From positions 441,501 through 505,500 of the forward strand of contig OZ005602.1 of assembly GCA_963930655.1 (NCBI GenBank): a stretch of DNA of 64,000 nt. Direction: 5' to 3'. Below, piece after piece: positions 21,699-31,605 of the stretch. A program made the position numbers and the translations under genes. Position 1 is the first letter of the stretch. The number at the start of each line of letters is the position of its first letter. This stretch comes from Myrica gale (taxonomy: Eukaryota; Streptophyta; Magnoliopsida; Fagales; Myricaceae). Under the pieces are notes generated by a model, which made no database searches, had not been told where the DNA came from, and saw only the letters and a list, made by a program, of their open reading frames with translations.

Positions 21699-23132
21699 TC
21701 ACATGTCGTCTCCTAGATCGAAGGCGTAAGGATCCTGACTATCTTGGAAGACTGGATCCAAGTAGTTGGGCTTTGATTGTCCTGCAGCAGACGAGTGAGA
21801 TGAGGCTGGGCTGTGCTCATCTGGGTCTTGTCCACTGATTTTGCTTACTTCGAGCTGCAACTGGTGGCAGAGCTCCTGCAGATCTTCTTTACTTTGAACT
21901 TGGTTCATAGCAGAGACTAGGGCAGTCTGGAGACTGGTCTTCTCTACTAAGAATTGAGAGACAGCAGAAAATTCCTCTGGCTGAAGAAATTCCTTTTTTA
22001 CTTGTTCAATTATCCTGTCGATATTGAACTTGTCCCACCATTTGACTTGGAAACGGCGGGCCATGATGTTCTGATTGACTTGATAATCCCATTTAAGAAT
22101 CCATGGGATCTTGTATTTACTTGTGAACAGGCAGAGGGTCGGAAACTGACTGTTCTGGACTGTGACTTGTGCTAGATTACCAAACCGAGCAATTGCTTCC
22201 TTGAGCTTGGTGGGAATGATATCGGTAATGGGTCCGAATAATTGCCACCAACGAAGGAACCACAGAGGCAGTTGACTTGTGAACTTGTTGTCGAAGTTCA
22301 AGAACCAAGAATGAGAGAAATTCTCATTTTGGTAAAGGAGGACATTTGTCCAAGCTTCAATATAATCATAATAATTGAAGCCTATGGGTTGACCTGGAAG
22401 TTCTTTCAGAATGGAGGGATGAGAACCCCATTCCTGATTCGAAAGAATTTTAATTATGAATAGCTTGTGGAAAGCTATTCGTTTCTGAGTGGGATCAAAC
22501 CTGTCCATGATAGGTTCGATCTTTACAGATTCTGTGTGGAGAAGGATGACTTTATAAAAACCAATTGACTTGTTTGGATGTTGTGGGACAAAATGCCATT
22601 TGGGTGGCAAATAGGCCCTGAGCAGTTTACCATGTTGGACCCGGAGAAGAGCTTCCTGATCCTTTTGACTTGGAGTTACTTCAGGTGTGATCAGACGCCT
22701 GTGGCAGTGATCCACATGGAATACATTCTGAAGAATTTCCTTGACTATGAAGTCAGAAGGATTCTTCGGAACATAAGGAATTTTACTTTGTAGTCTAGAC
22801 GGAGACTGGGCCGTACTTGGTAGTCTTAACGGAGACTGGGCCGGAGACATAGTCTCAATAATCTCATAAGGATTAGGAGGTTGACTTGGTGGTAAAGAGG
22901 CTAATGCAGAATATGTAGGCTTACCATACTGACTTGTGAGAGCAAGAGCTGAGGATGAAGGTCGGACCTTTTGACTTGGTTGGGAAGGATTACCTAGTAA
23001 CTGGAAACGGTTACTTGTTGAGGTTTGACTTGGAGGACCAAATGGGACTAACAAATGGTCTGGGAGTAACTTGGGTGTATCTGGTGACTTGGTTGACTTG
23101 GCAGGTTCTTTACCGTGGGGTTTAGGAGCCAT
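21699..23132 (-). CDS. Pararetrovirus third ORF, unknown function (fossil)
   Basis: About 478 codons from an ATG that overlaps the end of the polymerase frame by a few bases. The first 150 residues are Pro/Ser/Gln-rich and look disordered (SQPSQKVRPSSSALALTS). The middle is globular and Trp-rich (LPLWFLRWWQLFGPITDI, RRFQVKWWDKFNIDRI). The end is acidic. No catalytic motif was recognised. A separate ORF after the polymerase is a known feature of florendoviruses, and its role there is not established. Treated as part of a fossil virus copy. Confidence 0.6.
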   Translation of the reverse strand: MAPKPHGKEPAKSTKSPDTPKLLPDHLLVPFGPPSQTSTSNRFQLLGNPSQPSQKVRPSSSALALTSQYGKPTYSALASLPPSQPPNPYEIIETMSPAQSPLRLPSTAQSPSRLQSKIPYVPKNPSDFIVKEILQNVFHVDHCHRRLITPEVTPSQKDQEALLRVQHGKLLRAYLPPKWHFVPQHPNKSIGFYKVILLHTESVKIEPIMDRFDPTQKRIAFHKLFIIKILSNQEWGSHPSILKELPGQPIGFNYYDYIEAWTNVLLYQNENFSHSWFLNFDNKFTSQLPLWFLRWWQLFGPITDIIPTKLKEAIARFGNLAQVTVQNSQFPTLCLFTSKYKIPWILKWDYQVNQNIMARRFQVKWWDKFNIDRIIEQVKKEFLQPEEFSAVSQFLVEKTSLQTALVSAMNQVQSKEDLQELCHQLQLEVSKISGQDPDEHSPASSHSSAAGQSKPNYLDPVFQDSQDPYAFDLGDDM

Positions 23133-25037
23133 GGGATTCCTGCAAAAATTCACGGGTAAGGAAGTCAGGGATACTGTTTTGACTTCCTTGGATGTATTCA
23201 ATGTCAAAATCAAAAGCACTGAGAATAGCTTGCCATCGTGCAAAAATCTGTTTGGATGCAATGTTTTTCACATCTTTTTCTAAAACAAATTTTGCGCTTT
23301 TGCAATCAACTCGTACTAAAAACTTTTGATTTATCAAATCACTTTGAAATTTACTTATGCATAGTACTATAGATAAAATTTCTTTTTTGATAGTACTATA
23401 ATTCTGCTGTGCTGAATTCCAATTGCCGGAGTGATATCTGACTAATTGTTCAGCTGAATCTGGTTTGACCTTTTGTTTGAGAATGCCACCATAACCAATT
23501 TCTGAGGCATCGGTCTCAACAATTTTGAAAGCTAAAGGTAAAGGAATGCCAAGGCAAGGAAGAGTCTTGACATGTGACTTGATTTGTTTTACCATAGAAG
23601 TGTGTTCTTCAGTCCAAGGAGGAGGATTTTTCTGTAGACGTTGGAACAAGGGTTTACATAGATGCCTTAAATTATGATAAAATTCAGCAATGTAATTGAG
23701 AGAACCTAAGAACCTTTGGAGTTGGGTTTTCTCTAGAATGACATCGGGAAATTTATCAGCAAATTGAAGGGATCTGTCTATGGGGTGGATTTGACCTTGA
23801 TCAATATTGTAACCTAAAAATCTGACTTTGGTTTGAAACAACCTGATCTTAGGGGCAGAGACCACTAGACCGTTTGACTTGATGATCTGAAGAAACTTAT
23901 GGAGGTGTTTCCAATGTTCTTCGATTGACTTTGAGAAAACTAACACATCATCTATGTAGACAATGGTGAAATGACTATAAGGGTTAAAAATGTCGTTCAT
24001 GACATTTTGGAATTCACTTGGTGCATTTTTCAGACCGAAAGGCATTACGTTCCATTCGTAATGTCCAAAGGGTGTGGTGAATGCTGTTTTGTACCTGTCG
24101 GGCTCATAAACTTGGATTTGATAGAAGCCGCTCTTCATATCAAATTTACTAAAAACTGTGGCTGCTGACAGACGACCGATGAGATCACGTTTGTCAGGAA
24201 TGGGGTAACGAATCCATTGAAGGACTTTGTTCAATGGTTTGTAATTGATTACCATGCGAGGAACTCCTCGTTCTATTTCTGCATTTTTATAAACATAAAA
24301 GGCAGAACAAGACCATGGGGATTTACTATGGCGAATGATACCTTTACTCAAAAGATCATGGATTTCTTTCTTGCAGACTTCCATCATCTCCTGGTTCATC
24401 TGGATGGGTCGAGCTTTAGTGGGAATATTTTTCTCACTAAAATCCGGTTCATATGGGAGTTTTACTATGTGTTGCTTTCTATGCCAGAAAGCATTTGGAA
24501 CATCAGAACATATTTGCTGTTCTAATTTTACTTGGAATGACTTAATCTGTTGTTGAAGGGATTGACTTAAGAGTTGGTCCTCAACTCTTTTGAACTTGAT
24601 TTCTTCCTTTAAAAAATCAAGATGTTGAGTTTTCTGGACAAGGAAATTAAGATTTTTACTTATGGAGGCTTCCTGTAACAAGGAGAGTTCCTTAGGCTGA
24701 GGAGGATGAATAAACTCGAAAGTTACCTTTTGACCCTAGATGGAAGTTGTAAGTCCTTCACTTGTTGTGGTGAAAGGATACAACAGGCATATGAAGGGAG
24801 TGCCTAAGATTACCTTTTGATCAGGCAGATTTTTTACTAAAACAAACGATGACTTAAAGCAAACATTATCTTTACAGACATGTGCTTTGGATAACTTATA
24901 CTGAATACCCATAGAAGTACCATTGGCTGAATGAAGACGTTCTCTAGTCTTTTCATAGTACTTAGTGGGTATAAGACCTTCTTGAATACAATTGAGATCT
25001 GCTCCTGAATCAATAAGGGCAATAACCTCAAATGCAA
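23122..25037 (-). pseudogene. Pararetrovirus protease-reverse transcriptase-RNase H region (fossil)
   Basis: Shows a retropepsin-like active site motif (ALIDSGADLN), the reverse transcriptase core with YIDDVLVFS, the thumb region (LGSLNYIAEFY) and an RNase H start (ETDASEIGYGGIL). In caulimovirids this polyprotein copies the packaged RNA into DNA. No integrase domain follows, as expected for a pararetrovirus. Broken. Confidence 0.85.
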
Positions 25038-25071
25038 ATTCAGAATTTACTATGATGTTTACTTTTGCATG

Positions 25072-28000
25072 TCATTTCTGGAAATGCATACGATTCATGA
25101 TACTAAGGAATTGGCTACCTTCCGGAGTATCTTGTGGGAGAGTAAATTGAGGCTGAAAGGGTTCAGGTTCGGGAATCTGCTCTGACTGTTCAGACTCTTG
25201 TTGACTTTGTTTCTTAAAACTTTGGTTGATTTTAAGAAGGAGGATTTCTTGTTCAAGAGTTTTATTCTGGGCTTTTAGCTCACGAATCTCTTGTTTTACT
25301 TGTTGGACTTCAGTCTGTAAATCTTGTAAAGTGACAGGTTTAGAGGTTTTCTTAAACTTGTCTAAGATTTTATTAAGACTGACCTGGGTTTCAGGGATTT
25401 TTAATTTACTTTCTTTTTTACTTAATACGTTTTTAAATTTGGAGAGATATTGAGCCTTGAGCTCAGAATCCTCAACTTTGTCGATTAAATCGAACAAAAG
25501 TTCTTCTTGTTGACTTAAAACGTTCAAGGTTTTACTTGGGTGGCAACAACTATCTTGACATCCTAGCTTTTGGTTAGGGGTGTCGGATTCTGTGTCGGTA
25601 CTGGGATTGTAACTAGAATTAGAGGATGGGATGTCATCTATGTCTAGATCACTACCGCTAGAATCTCTTAATTCTAAGATGGCAAACAGTTTTACTTTCT
25701 CACTTGCAGGAATGTCTAAAGAATTAATATTTTCTTTAACTCGATATTCAGAGCTGTAATGACCTAGTTTCTTACATTTGTAACATCTAATTTTACTTTT
25801 GTCTTTAGGTGTGGATTTCTTCCTGAAGGCTTTTTTGTGAAATTTTGGTTTACTAGGTTTACTTTCTTCGGGAGGCATGTAATTCCTATTTGACTTCTTG
25901 TGGTATTTGTGTGACCTCCTAAAAGATGACCTTTCTTTGTGGTGTTTTCTACGGGATGGTGCTATGGGAGGCAGACCATACTGTTCGCAGAAATTACCCA
26001 TTTCATACTTAGCTGCTTTTTTATCTTTGCTAAGTTGATTATTGATTTTCATGTTAATACACATCTTCATACCTTCTTTGTTGATGGTACTAACAAGATC
26101 ACCGTAGGTCAGGGTATCATACTCTATGATTCCTGAGGGCTGACTTAAGACTTCTCTAATCTTATGGGCAAAGAGATTAGGGAGGCCATTGATGAATTTT
26201 TCTTTCCAAAAAGGATTCTTACAGTCTTCCCTAAGCATGACACGGGAAATGAAGACATCCTTATACCAACGAAAATCACTTAAGGTTGGACACTTTAGGT
26301 TACTTAATTGGTCATGAATCCTAGCTGAAATGTTACTAGGAGTACCAATAAAATGTTTAACAACGGTATAAATAAGAGTATTAATACCGTCGCTAACACC
26401 TTGACCTAATCTTTCATCAAAAATAGGAAATCCTTCTTCATCATGCTGAACAGCACTACGAATATGATCCCTATCTTTTTCGGTGAGGTACTTTTCCCAC
26501 CATTGACGTAAGGATCCGGTGAAACCAGAGACAATTAAATCAACGACTTCTGGATGACTAAGGGAATGGTTTACTAAGTAGCTGTTTGCTACCATAGTCA
26601 TATGTTGGAGTTTATTAAGGATTTCTTGTTCAGAGAAACCATCAATATTCCATTCATATAACTTGTCGCTGGAGACAGAGAATTGACTTTGGAAATTCCT
26701 TTCTTCGAATTGAAGATCAGGGGGAGTGGGTTTACTATACCAATTCTTGGTTAAAGACATGGGGTTAGGACGACCAGACCTAATCCTGTTGACTTCTAAC
26801 TGTTTGAACTGGTTTTCGATTTCACTAATCTGATGATCAGATTCTGAGTCTGTATCAAATCCTGTGGAAACTTGACTGAGGGCACTGACTTGATGGGAAG
26901 ATTCTGGTTTCTTACCATCTGTTTTACTTGTTTTTAATTCACCTAGCAACTGAGTGACTTTACTAAGGGCTGACTGTTCTGAGATCTTTAAACCTAAAGG
27001 CTTACTAGGCAGCTGTAGTAAAGGTTTCTCAGAGACGAGGGATTGACCATCTAATTTGGATTCAATCTTGTCTAACTGTTTACCTATAGTCCTAAGACAT
27101 TGGTTGGTGTAATTGTTTTGTTCAACCAATTTCTTGTTACTATCATTGTCAGTGGCAACCTTAAAGGGTGAGGCTGTAATCTCTGTTCCTTTATGGGTTA
27201 TGACAATTTCTTCTGGAGGTGGATGACTGGAGGTAATGGACTTCTTATCAGAAGTAGTCCATTTGGACTTAGTGAGGACCTGGACATTCATGGAATGATA
27301 TTTTTCAAAATAAATGAAAAAGGGAATGTCCTGACCTAGCTGACGCATGAAGGCTTGCCATGAGTCATAGATGACTTGTTTTTCAGCTTTCGTGTATCCT
27401 TCACGATACTGATTTCTTTTACTATCATTTTCTTTTGACATAAAATCAGCTTCGAGCTTTTTCATGTCAGGCTTGAAAGTTTTACTTATGGTCATCAACT
27501 GAGGGTTAACAGATTCGAAATCTGTTTGGGTTGGTGACTGTTGACCGTCATCTTCTACATCGTTGACTATTTGTCCTGATGTATATGCTTGGTTAGGTAG
27601 ATGAGAATTAACCGAATACAAGGGTGTACTAACCTGAGAGTTAATATGTATACCCTTAAGTTGTCGGTTAATGGTGTCAGGGAGGCTAGAGGCAGACCTA
27701 CGGGCTGATTGGCTACCTGGTTCCTGAATTCTAAGGGGTGCAAAACCACTTCGGGGAGCATCAAAACTAATCCTAACAGTACCATCCAAATACTGTTGGA
27801 TCATGTCTAACTTGTTAATGTTTTGGGAAACATTAGTGGTTGGGTTTTCATTTTCCAACATCCAGTCACTTGGCAAGGTTACTTCACTCCAACGGATCGA
27901 CTTGGGGACTTTAATGTTGGCATCGCTTGTATGACTTTGGATTAACAAGGTTTGATCTTTGGGACTTTTTACTAAGGCATGGACGTTGAGGTTGGTCCTG

Positions 28001-28641
28001 ATACACTTGTAATAAATCCTATAGATCAAAGCTAAAGGCTGACTTCCTTCTAGCATCTCATAACCTGAAGTTTTAATGTTCAAGGTTAAGGCTTTTAGAA
28101 GATGTTTGTCACTTAAACTTAAGGTAAAATCGGGAAAACAATCAAAATGGATGGGACCATTATGAAGGCTTGACTCGATGATTCCTAAAATGCTGGTGCT
28201 GTAGTCTGTGAATCTAGCATCACGTAGACACAGAAGGACAGAAGCATCAACTCCTCTTCGAGTTAATGGTTTTACAGCAACTTGAACTAATCCGATGTGG
28301 ATATAGTTGAAGCCTTGTTCCCTATGTTTTTTGACAACAGAAGGAGACAGAAGTTGACATTTTTCATGAGTTTTACTTAGAGCGTAAACCTGCTCTACGG
28401 TTTTGACATGGTAATTACCTTTGAAGGATAAAGGATTAAAACTTGACTTAGAGTAGATTTCACTACTTGGAATTTTAGGGATATTCCAATCCTGAAGGTT
28501 GGTGTTGACTTCATTGATTTCAAATTCTTCTTCATTTATTATTCCTGGAATGGGAGGAATGGAACCAGAAGAACGAGAACTGGTGGAAGAGGAAGACCTA
28601 AACATCCTATTCATGATTAAACTTCTAGACACTTGAATCAA
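25072..28641 (-). CDS. Pararetrovirus movement and coat protein region (fossil)
   Basis: An open frame of about 1189 codons. The N-terminal third resembles the caulimovirid 30K-type movement protein (YHVKTVEQVYALS, RDARFTDYSTSILGIIES, FTLSLSDKHLLKALTL). The middle is a coat protein-like region (LYEWNIDGFSEQEILNKLQH, GSLRQWWEKYL, LKCPTLSDFRWYKD), followed by a basic patch and a zinc-knuckle region (IRCYKCKKLGHYS). The C-terminus has a heptad-rich coiled coil (QQVKQEIRELKAQNKTLEQE). Part of a fossil; no claim of activity. Confidence 0.8.
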   Translation of the reverse strand: MIQVSRSLIMNRMFRSSSSTSSRSSGSIPPIPGIINEEEFEINEVNTNLQDWNIPKIPSSEIYSKSSFNPLSFKGNYHVKTVEQVYALSKTHEKCQLLSPSVVKKHREQGFNYIHIGLVQVAVKPLTRRGVDASVLLCLRDARFTDYSTSILGIIESSLHNGPIHFDCFPDFTLSLSDKHLLKALTLNIKTSGYEMLEGSQPLALIYRIYYKCIRTNLNVHALVKSPKDQTLLIQSHTSDANIKVPKSIRWSEVTLPSDWMLENENPTTNVSQNINKLDMIQQYLDGTVRISFDAPRSGFAPLRIQEPGSQSARRSASSLPDTINRQLKGIHINSQVSTPLYSVNSHLPNQAYTSGQIVNDVEDDGQQSPTQTDFESVNPQLMTISKTFKPDMKKLEADFMSKENDSKRNQYREGYTKAEKQVIYDSWQAFMRQLGQDIPFFIYFEKYHSMNVQVLTKSKWTTSDKKSITSSHPPPEEIVITHKGTEITASPFKVATDNDSNKKLVEQNNYTNQCLRTIGKQLDKIESKLDGQSLVSEKPLLQLPSKPLGLKISEQSALSKVTQLLGELKTSKTDGKKPESSHQVSALSQVSTGFDTDSESDHQISEIENQFKQLEVNRIRSGRPNPMSLTKNWYSKPTPPDLQFEERNFQSQFSVSSDKLYEWNIDGFSEQEILNKLQHMTMVANSYLVNHSLSHPEVVDLIVSGFTGSLRQWWEKYLTEKDRDHIRSAVQHDEEGFPIFDERLGQGVSDGINTLIYTVVKHFIGTPSNISARIHDQLSNLKCPTLSDFRWYKDVFISRVMLREDCKNPFWKEKFINGLPNLFAHKIREVLSQPSGIIEYDTLTYGDLVSTINKEGMKMCINMKINNQLSKDKKAAKYEMGNFCEQYGLPPIAPSRRKHHKERSSFRRSHKYHKKSNRNYMPPEESKPSKPKFHKKAFRKKSTPKDKSKIRCYKCKKLGHYSSEYRVKENINSLDIPASEKVKLFAILELRDSSGSDLDIDDIPSSNSSYNPSTDTESDTPNQKLGCQDSCCHPSKTLNVLSQQEELLFDLIDKVEDSELKAQYLSKFKNVLSKKESKLKIPETQVSLNKILDKFKKTSKPVTLQDLQTEVQQVKQEIRELKAQNKTLEQEILLLKINQSFKKQSQQESEQSEQIPEPEPFQPQFTLPQDTPEGSQFLSIMNRMHFQK

Positions 28642-28925
28642 GCTAAAACAAAAGACTTAATGAATCGACAATAAACCTTACCTAAGCTTCAACCTTTCGA
28701 CTCAACAAACTTAAAAGGACACACCCTCTCAGGCCACTCCGCTCAAGCCACTCTGGTCTTACTGTTTGGACGCTGGACTTACTGTTCAGGTATGCTTCTA
28801 AACTGCTAAGACTGGGGTTTAACTTAGATGGGCTTACTGGAGACTTACTAAGAACTTTGAAGTAGAGAGACCAAATGGCTAAAAACTCAAAAACAAACGA
28901 GAGGGGTATTCTCCTACCAGGGTTT

Positions 28926-29128
28926 AAATCAAGTTCAAAAGAGTTGAGGACCAACTCTTAAGTCAATCCCTTCAACAACAGATTAAGTCATTCCAAGTAA
29001 AATTAGAACAGCAAATATGTTCTGATGTTCCAAATGCTTTCTGGCATAGAAAGCAACACATAGTAAAACTCCCATATGAACCGGATTTTAGTGAGAAAAA
29101 TATTCCCACTAAAGCTCGACCCATCCAG
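28926..29128 (+). repeat. 203-bp inverted copy of the pararetrovirus polymerase segment
   Basis: Reads, base for base as far as I compared it, as the reverse complement of 24400-24602 inside the same element. It forms the right edge of the insert, next to the TA run. Such rearranged junction pieces are common in endogenous pararetroviruses, which enter by end joining rather than by an integrase. Confidence 0.85.
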
Positions 29129-29131
29129 CTG

Positions 29132-29153
29132 TATATATATATATATATATATA
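29132..29153. repeat. TA microsatellite, right flank of the pararetrovirus
   Basis: A TA run that continues into TNL2 intron sequence (AGTTCTTTAAATTTTTGG) homologous to 3493-3510 and 46689-46705. Together with the run at 20803-20817 it marks the split microsatellite target. Confidence 0.8.
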
Positions 29154-29204
29154 GTTCTTTAAATTTTTGGGTGTTGATGGTTCTTAAAAATCATTTTGAA
29201 ACAG

Positions 29205-30064
29205 GGAAGAGATATATTTGACTTTATAATAACTGGTGCTTCGTTGGGAAGTAGTGCCAGTAGATGCTCGGAGTGGTTCTACAATACAACTACTACCGTG
29301 AGTCTCTCTTTATAGTGTTATCATGTTGGTTGACAAATACAAAAGTTGCATAATAAGGCCAGGGGTAATTTATGTTTTTTTCTTTTTTAATTTTGCAGGT
29401 AAATGATATTATTGACGACGAGTTCATGCCCCTGATGGATCATCCCAAATTGAAGGGATGCTCTCTGTCATTTGTTTTTGAATACCATGGACCTCTTCCG
29501 CTTAGAGACAGTACTGTTAATCTTAATCCTGCTCCTCTTATACCTTTGGCTTGTATTTTTAAGTGGGATTTTGGTGTTCCAGCAAGGCCCTTATTTATGT
29601 GGGCCCCTGCAATCGCTGGTGTTGGGCCAATTGAATTTTGGGCTTTTGTACCAGCTACGTGGTTTCTAGAGTTCCTTCGTTGGCGTACATATAGCAGCTG
29701 CATTGGGGCTTCAGTTGTTCCCGTAAGGAAACGTAAATTCAAACGGGAAAAGGATTGGTATTACATGGATGAATATAGTTATTATTACTTCCCTCATGAA
29801 GGAAGAAAAAGTGAGATACCTTTGGAGGAATAGGATCAAGACCCAGGTGTGGATGTGAAAGATTGCAAGGTGCGGTTGGTATACGAGGATGACGCTTCCC
29901 AGTTCTACAGTACCGTTGCTCCCCATGCTTTACATTCTAAATACTATGAGCATCCTTCTTATCACTCCGAATTGACATGCTGTGATTATTCATCTGTTTC
30001 TCAAAAGTGGACATCGGGTGTCGAGGAGGAAATGGATATCTATGGAGAAACGGATATCGATTAA
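29205..30064 (+). pseudogene. TNL2 C-terminal (post-LRR) exons
   Basis: Exon 29205-29297 (93 bp, starts GRDIFDFIITGASLG) and exon 29399-30064 match the last two exons of the intact TNL (46753-46845, 46959-47588) in size, phase and splice sites. They encode a post-LRR module (PKLKGCSLSFVFEYHGPL, WAPAIAGVGPIEFWAFVPAT) that resembles the C-terminal jelly-roll domain of TNLs. An in-frame TAG at 29831-29833 cuts the last exon. After it the same frame stays open to 30064. The exons are separated from their LRR exon by the 8.3 kb virus fossil. Confidence 0.7.
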
Positions 30065-30897
30065 CTTTTAAACTGTCTACCATTTCTTGCCACTTGCGCT
30101 CTCTCTTTATCTAACATGAAGCATTTGTGGCTTCTCGTCCTATGTGGATCTGGCTAATCTTATTTTGCAGCTTACTTTCTTGGATCTATTGTTGTTCTGG
30201 TTCATTGTTGTAACTTGTTATATAAATTCAAAATGTAATGAAAGTCTATCCGCATTATTTAAAAAAAATATGGAGAGCAATTTGAAGTTTGAACAATTGA
30301 ATTGACTATTGGTATTCAGAAGTGGGCAGATATGACCCTTGCATTACAAATTTGTGGACTAAAGTTAGATAATGTATATTTTTCACAATTTAAATTTTCC
30401 TAATTTGCTTTGTTTAGAAGTATGGTTATTAATAACAAAGTATTTAAACGCTATCTTGCCATATGTATTTACCTGCATTATTAAAAAAACGCTGGCAAAT
30501 GTCGATGGAGCTTAGAATGTTTTCAGTACTATATAAATCTATCAGTTATCCTAAAACTTTAAACTGTCACAAAGTGATATATTTTATTATTTGCGTTATA
30601 TCTATAGTAATTACTACCGAAAAATGTATAGCTAAATTATTTCATGAATTTCCAAATATTTTATCGGTCTAAACTTGCTATCATCAACATGATGCTGGAA
30701 ATGATGCAAATATACATCGTCCACAAATGACTCTAACTTACTTGATCAATGGAAACTCTATGACCAAATGCCAGGACAAACCAGGAGAAAAGATGAGAAC
30801 AAAAGAGAATTACTCAGAACTTGGCTGGAATTATGTGTTCTCCAGGAAAATTGAGCCATAATACAAAACTTAATGCAATAAACTGTTTATAACGTAC
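30065..30897 (+). other. TNL2 3' UTR and flank
   Basis: Matches the DNA downstream of the intact TNL (47755-48575). No gene. The match breaks at 30897, where a T run starts the LINE insertion. The uninterrupted counterpart lies at about 48540-48600. Confidence 0.6.
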
Positions 30898-31074
30898 TTT
30901 TTTTTGGGGGGTAAGTGATAAGATATATTCCAAAGAAAGTCTGTACAGAGTTAGGGAGAAGCACATCTGTCTAACAAATCAGCTGAAAGATCGGAAATAA
31001 GAAGAGATCATATAACAGTGGAAACAAGAGATCATACAACAGATCATACAGCAGCAAGAGAGAAGCAATAATGC

Positions 31075-31604
31075 CTAATAACTTCCAGCAAATATAAGAG
31101 CAGTGGCCGGGTCGGCCCTCAGTACAACTTTAAAAATACCAGATGCAAGCCTTTCTTTCACCATATTCAAGATGTCCCAATAAACTTCAACGAACTCTCT
31201 TTTCTTTCTAGCATATAATCTAGCATTTCTCTCCCTCCAAAAGGCATAGATTGTGGCAGCAAAACAGAGCTTATGTACTGTGGCCAGCAGCTTTTTCCCT
31301 CTGAAATTGGTGGTACACCACGCGACAGTTTCCTGCCAATTGCCAAGGAATCTAGGCATCATGCATGTCAAGGACAAGACACCACAACCGTATAGTAAAT
31401 CTGTAACTAAAGAACAAATGGTTCATGTCCTCAGCTTCCAAATTACACAACCCACATTGAGTGTCATTAGTAAGGCTCGTAGCTATAATTCTGTCCTTAG
31501 TATAAAATATGTTACTAACTAGGGATGTGCCCACTGAACCATACAAGCTTATGCCAATCAACTGTGTGAAGAACCCCTTGAAATAGACAACATGCTCAAC
31601 CCAT
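31075..31604 (-). pseudogene. LINE ORF2 C-terminus (zf-RVT region)
   Basis: Carries the zf-RVT-like signature TKDRI...CGLC...HLFF followed by WCTTNFRGKKLL and FWRERNARLYARKKRE, the usual tail of plant LINE reverse transcriptases, ending in a TAG at 31075-31077. The frame shifts once near 31360. It is the upright 3' part of the inverted LINE copy. Confidence 0.7.
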
Positions 31605-31605
31605 T

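Larger units (their letters stand above)
20818..29131 (-). mobile_element. Endogenous caulimovirid (pararetrovirus) fossil
   Basis: About 8.3 kb on the minus strand, between two TA runs. Parts in order: leader (about 28925-28642), movement/coat protein region (28641-25072), protease-reverse transcriptase-RNase H region (25037-23122), a further ORF (23132-21699), then a non-coding tail (21698-20818) with short repeats such as AACCAGCCATGAAGGCGG. There are no LTRs and no integrase, which separates it from Ty3 elements. A separate ORF after the polymerase suggests the florendovirus-like branch of Caulimoviridae, but the genus is not proven. It is broken in about two places, and most frames are open, so it is relatively young. 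It postdates the TNL duplications because both paralogues lack it. The right end carries an inverted piece of its own polymerase gene. Confidence 0.85.

Noticed and set aside
20818-29131. Ty3/Gypsy LTR retrotransposon
   Set aside because: No long terminal repeats and no integrase. Movement protein-like region and gene order fit Caulimoviridae.
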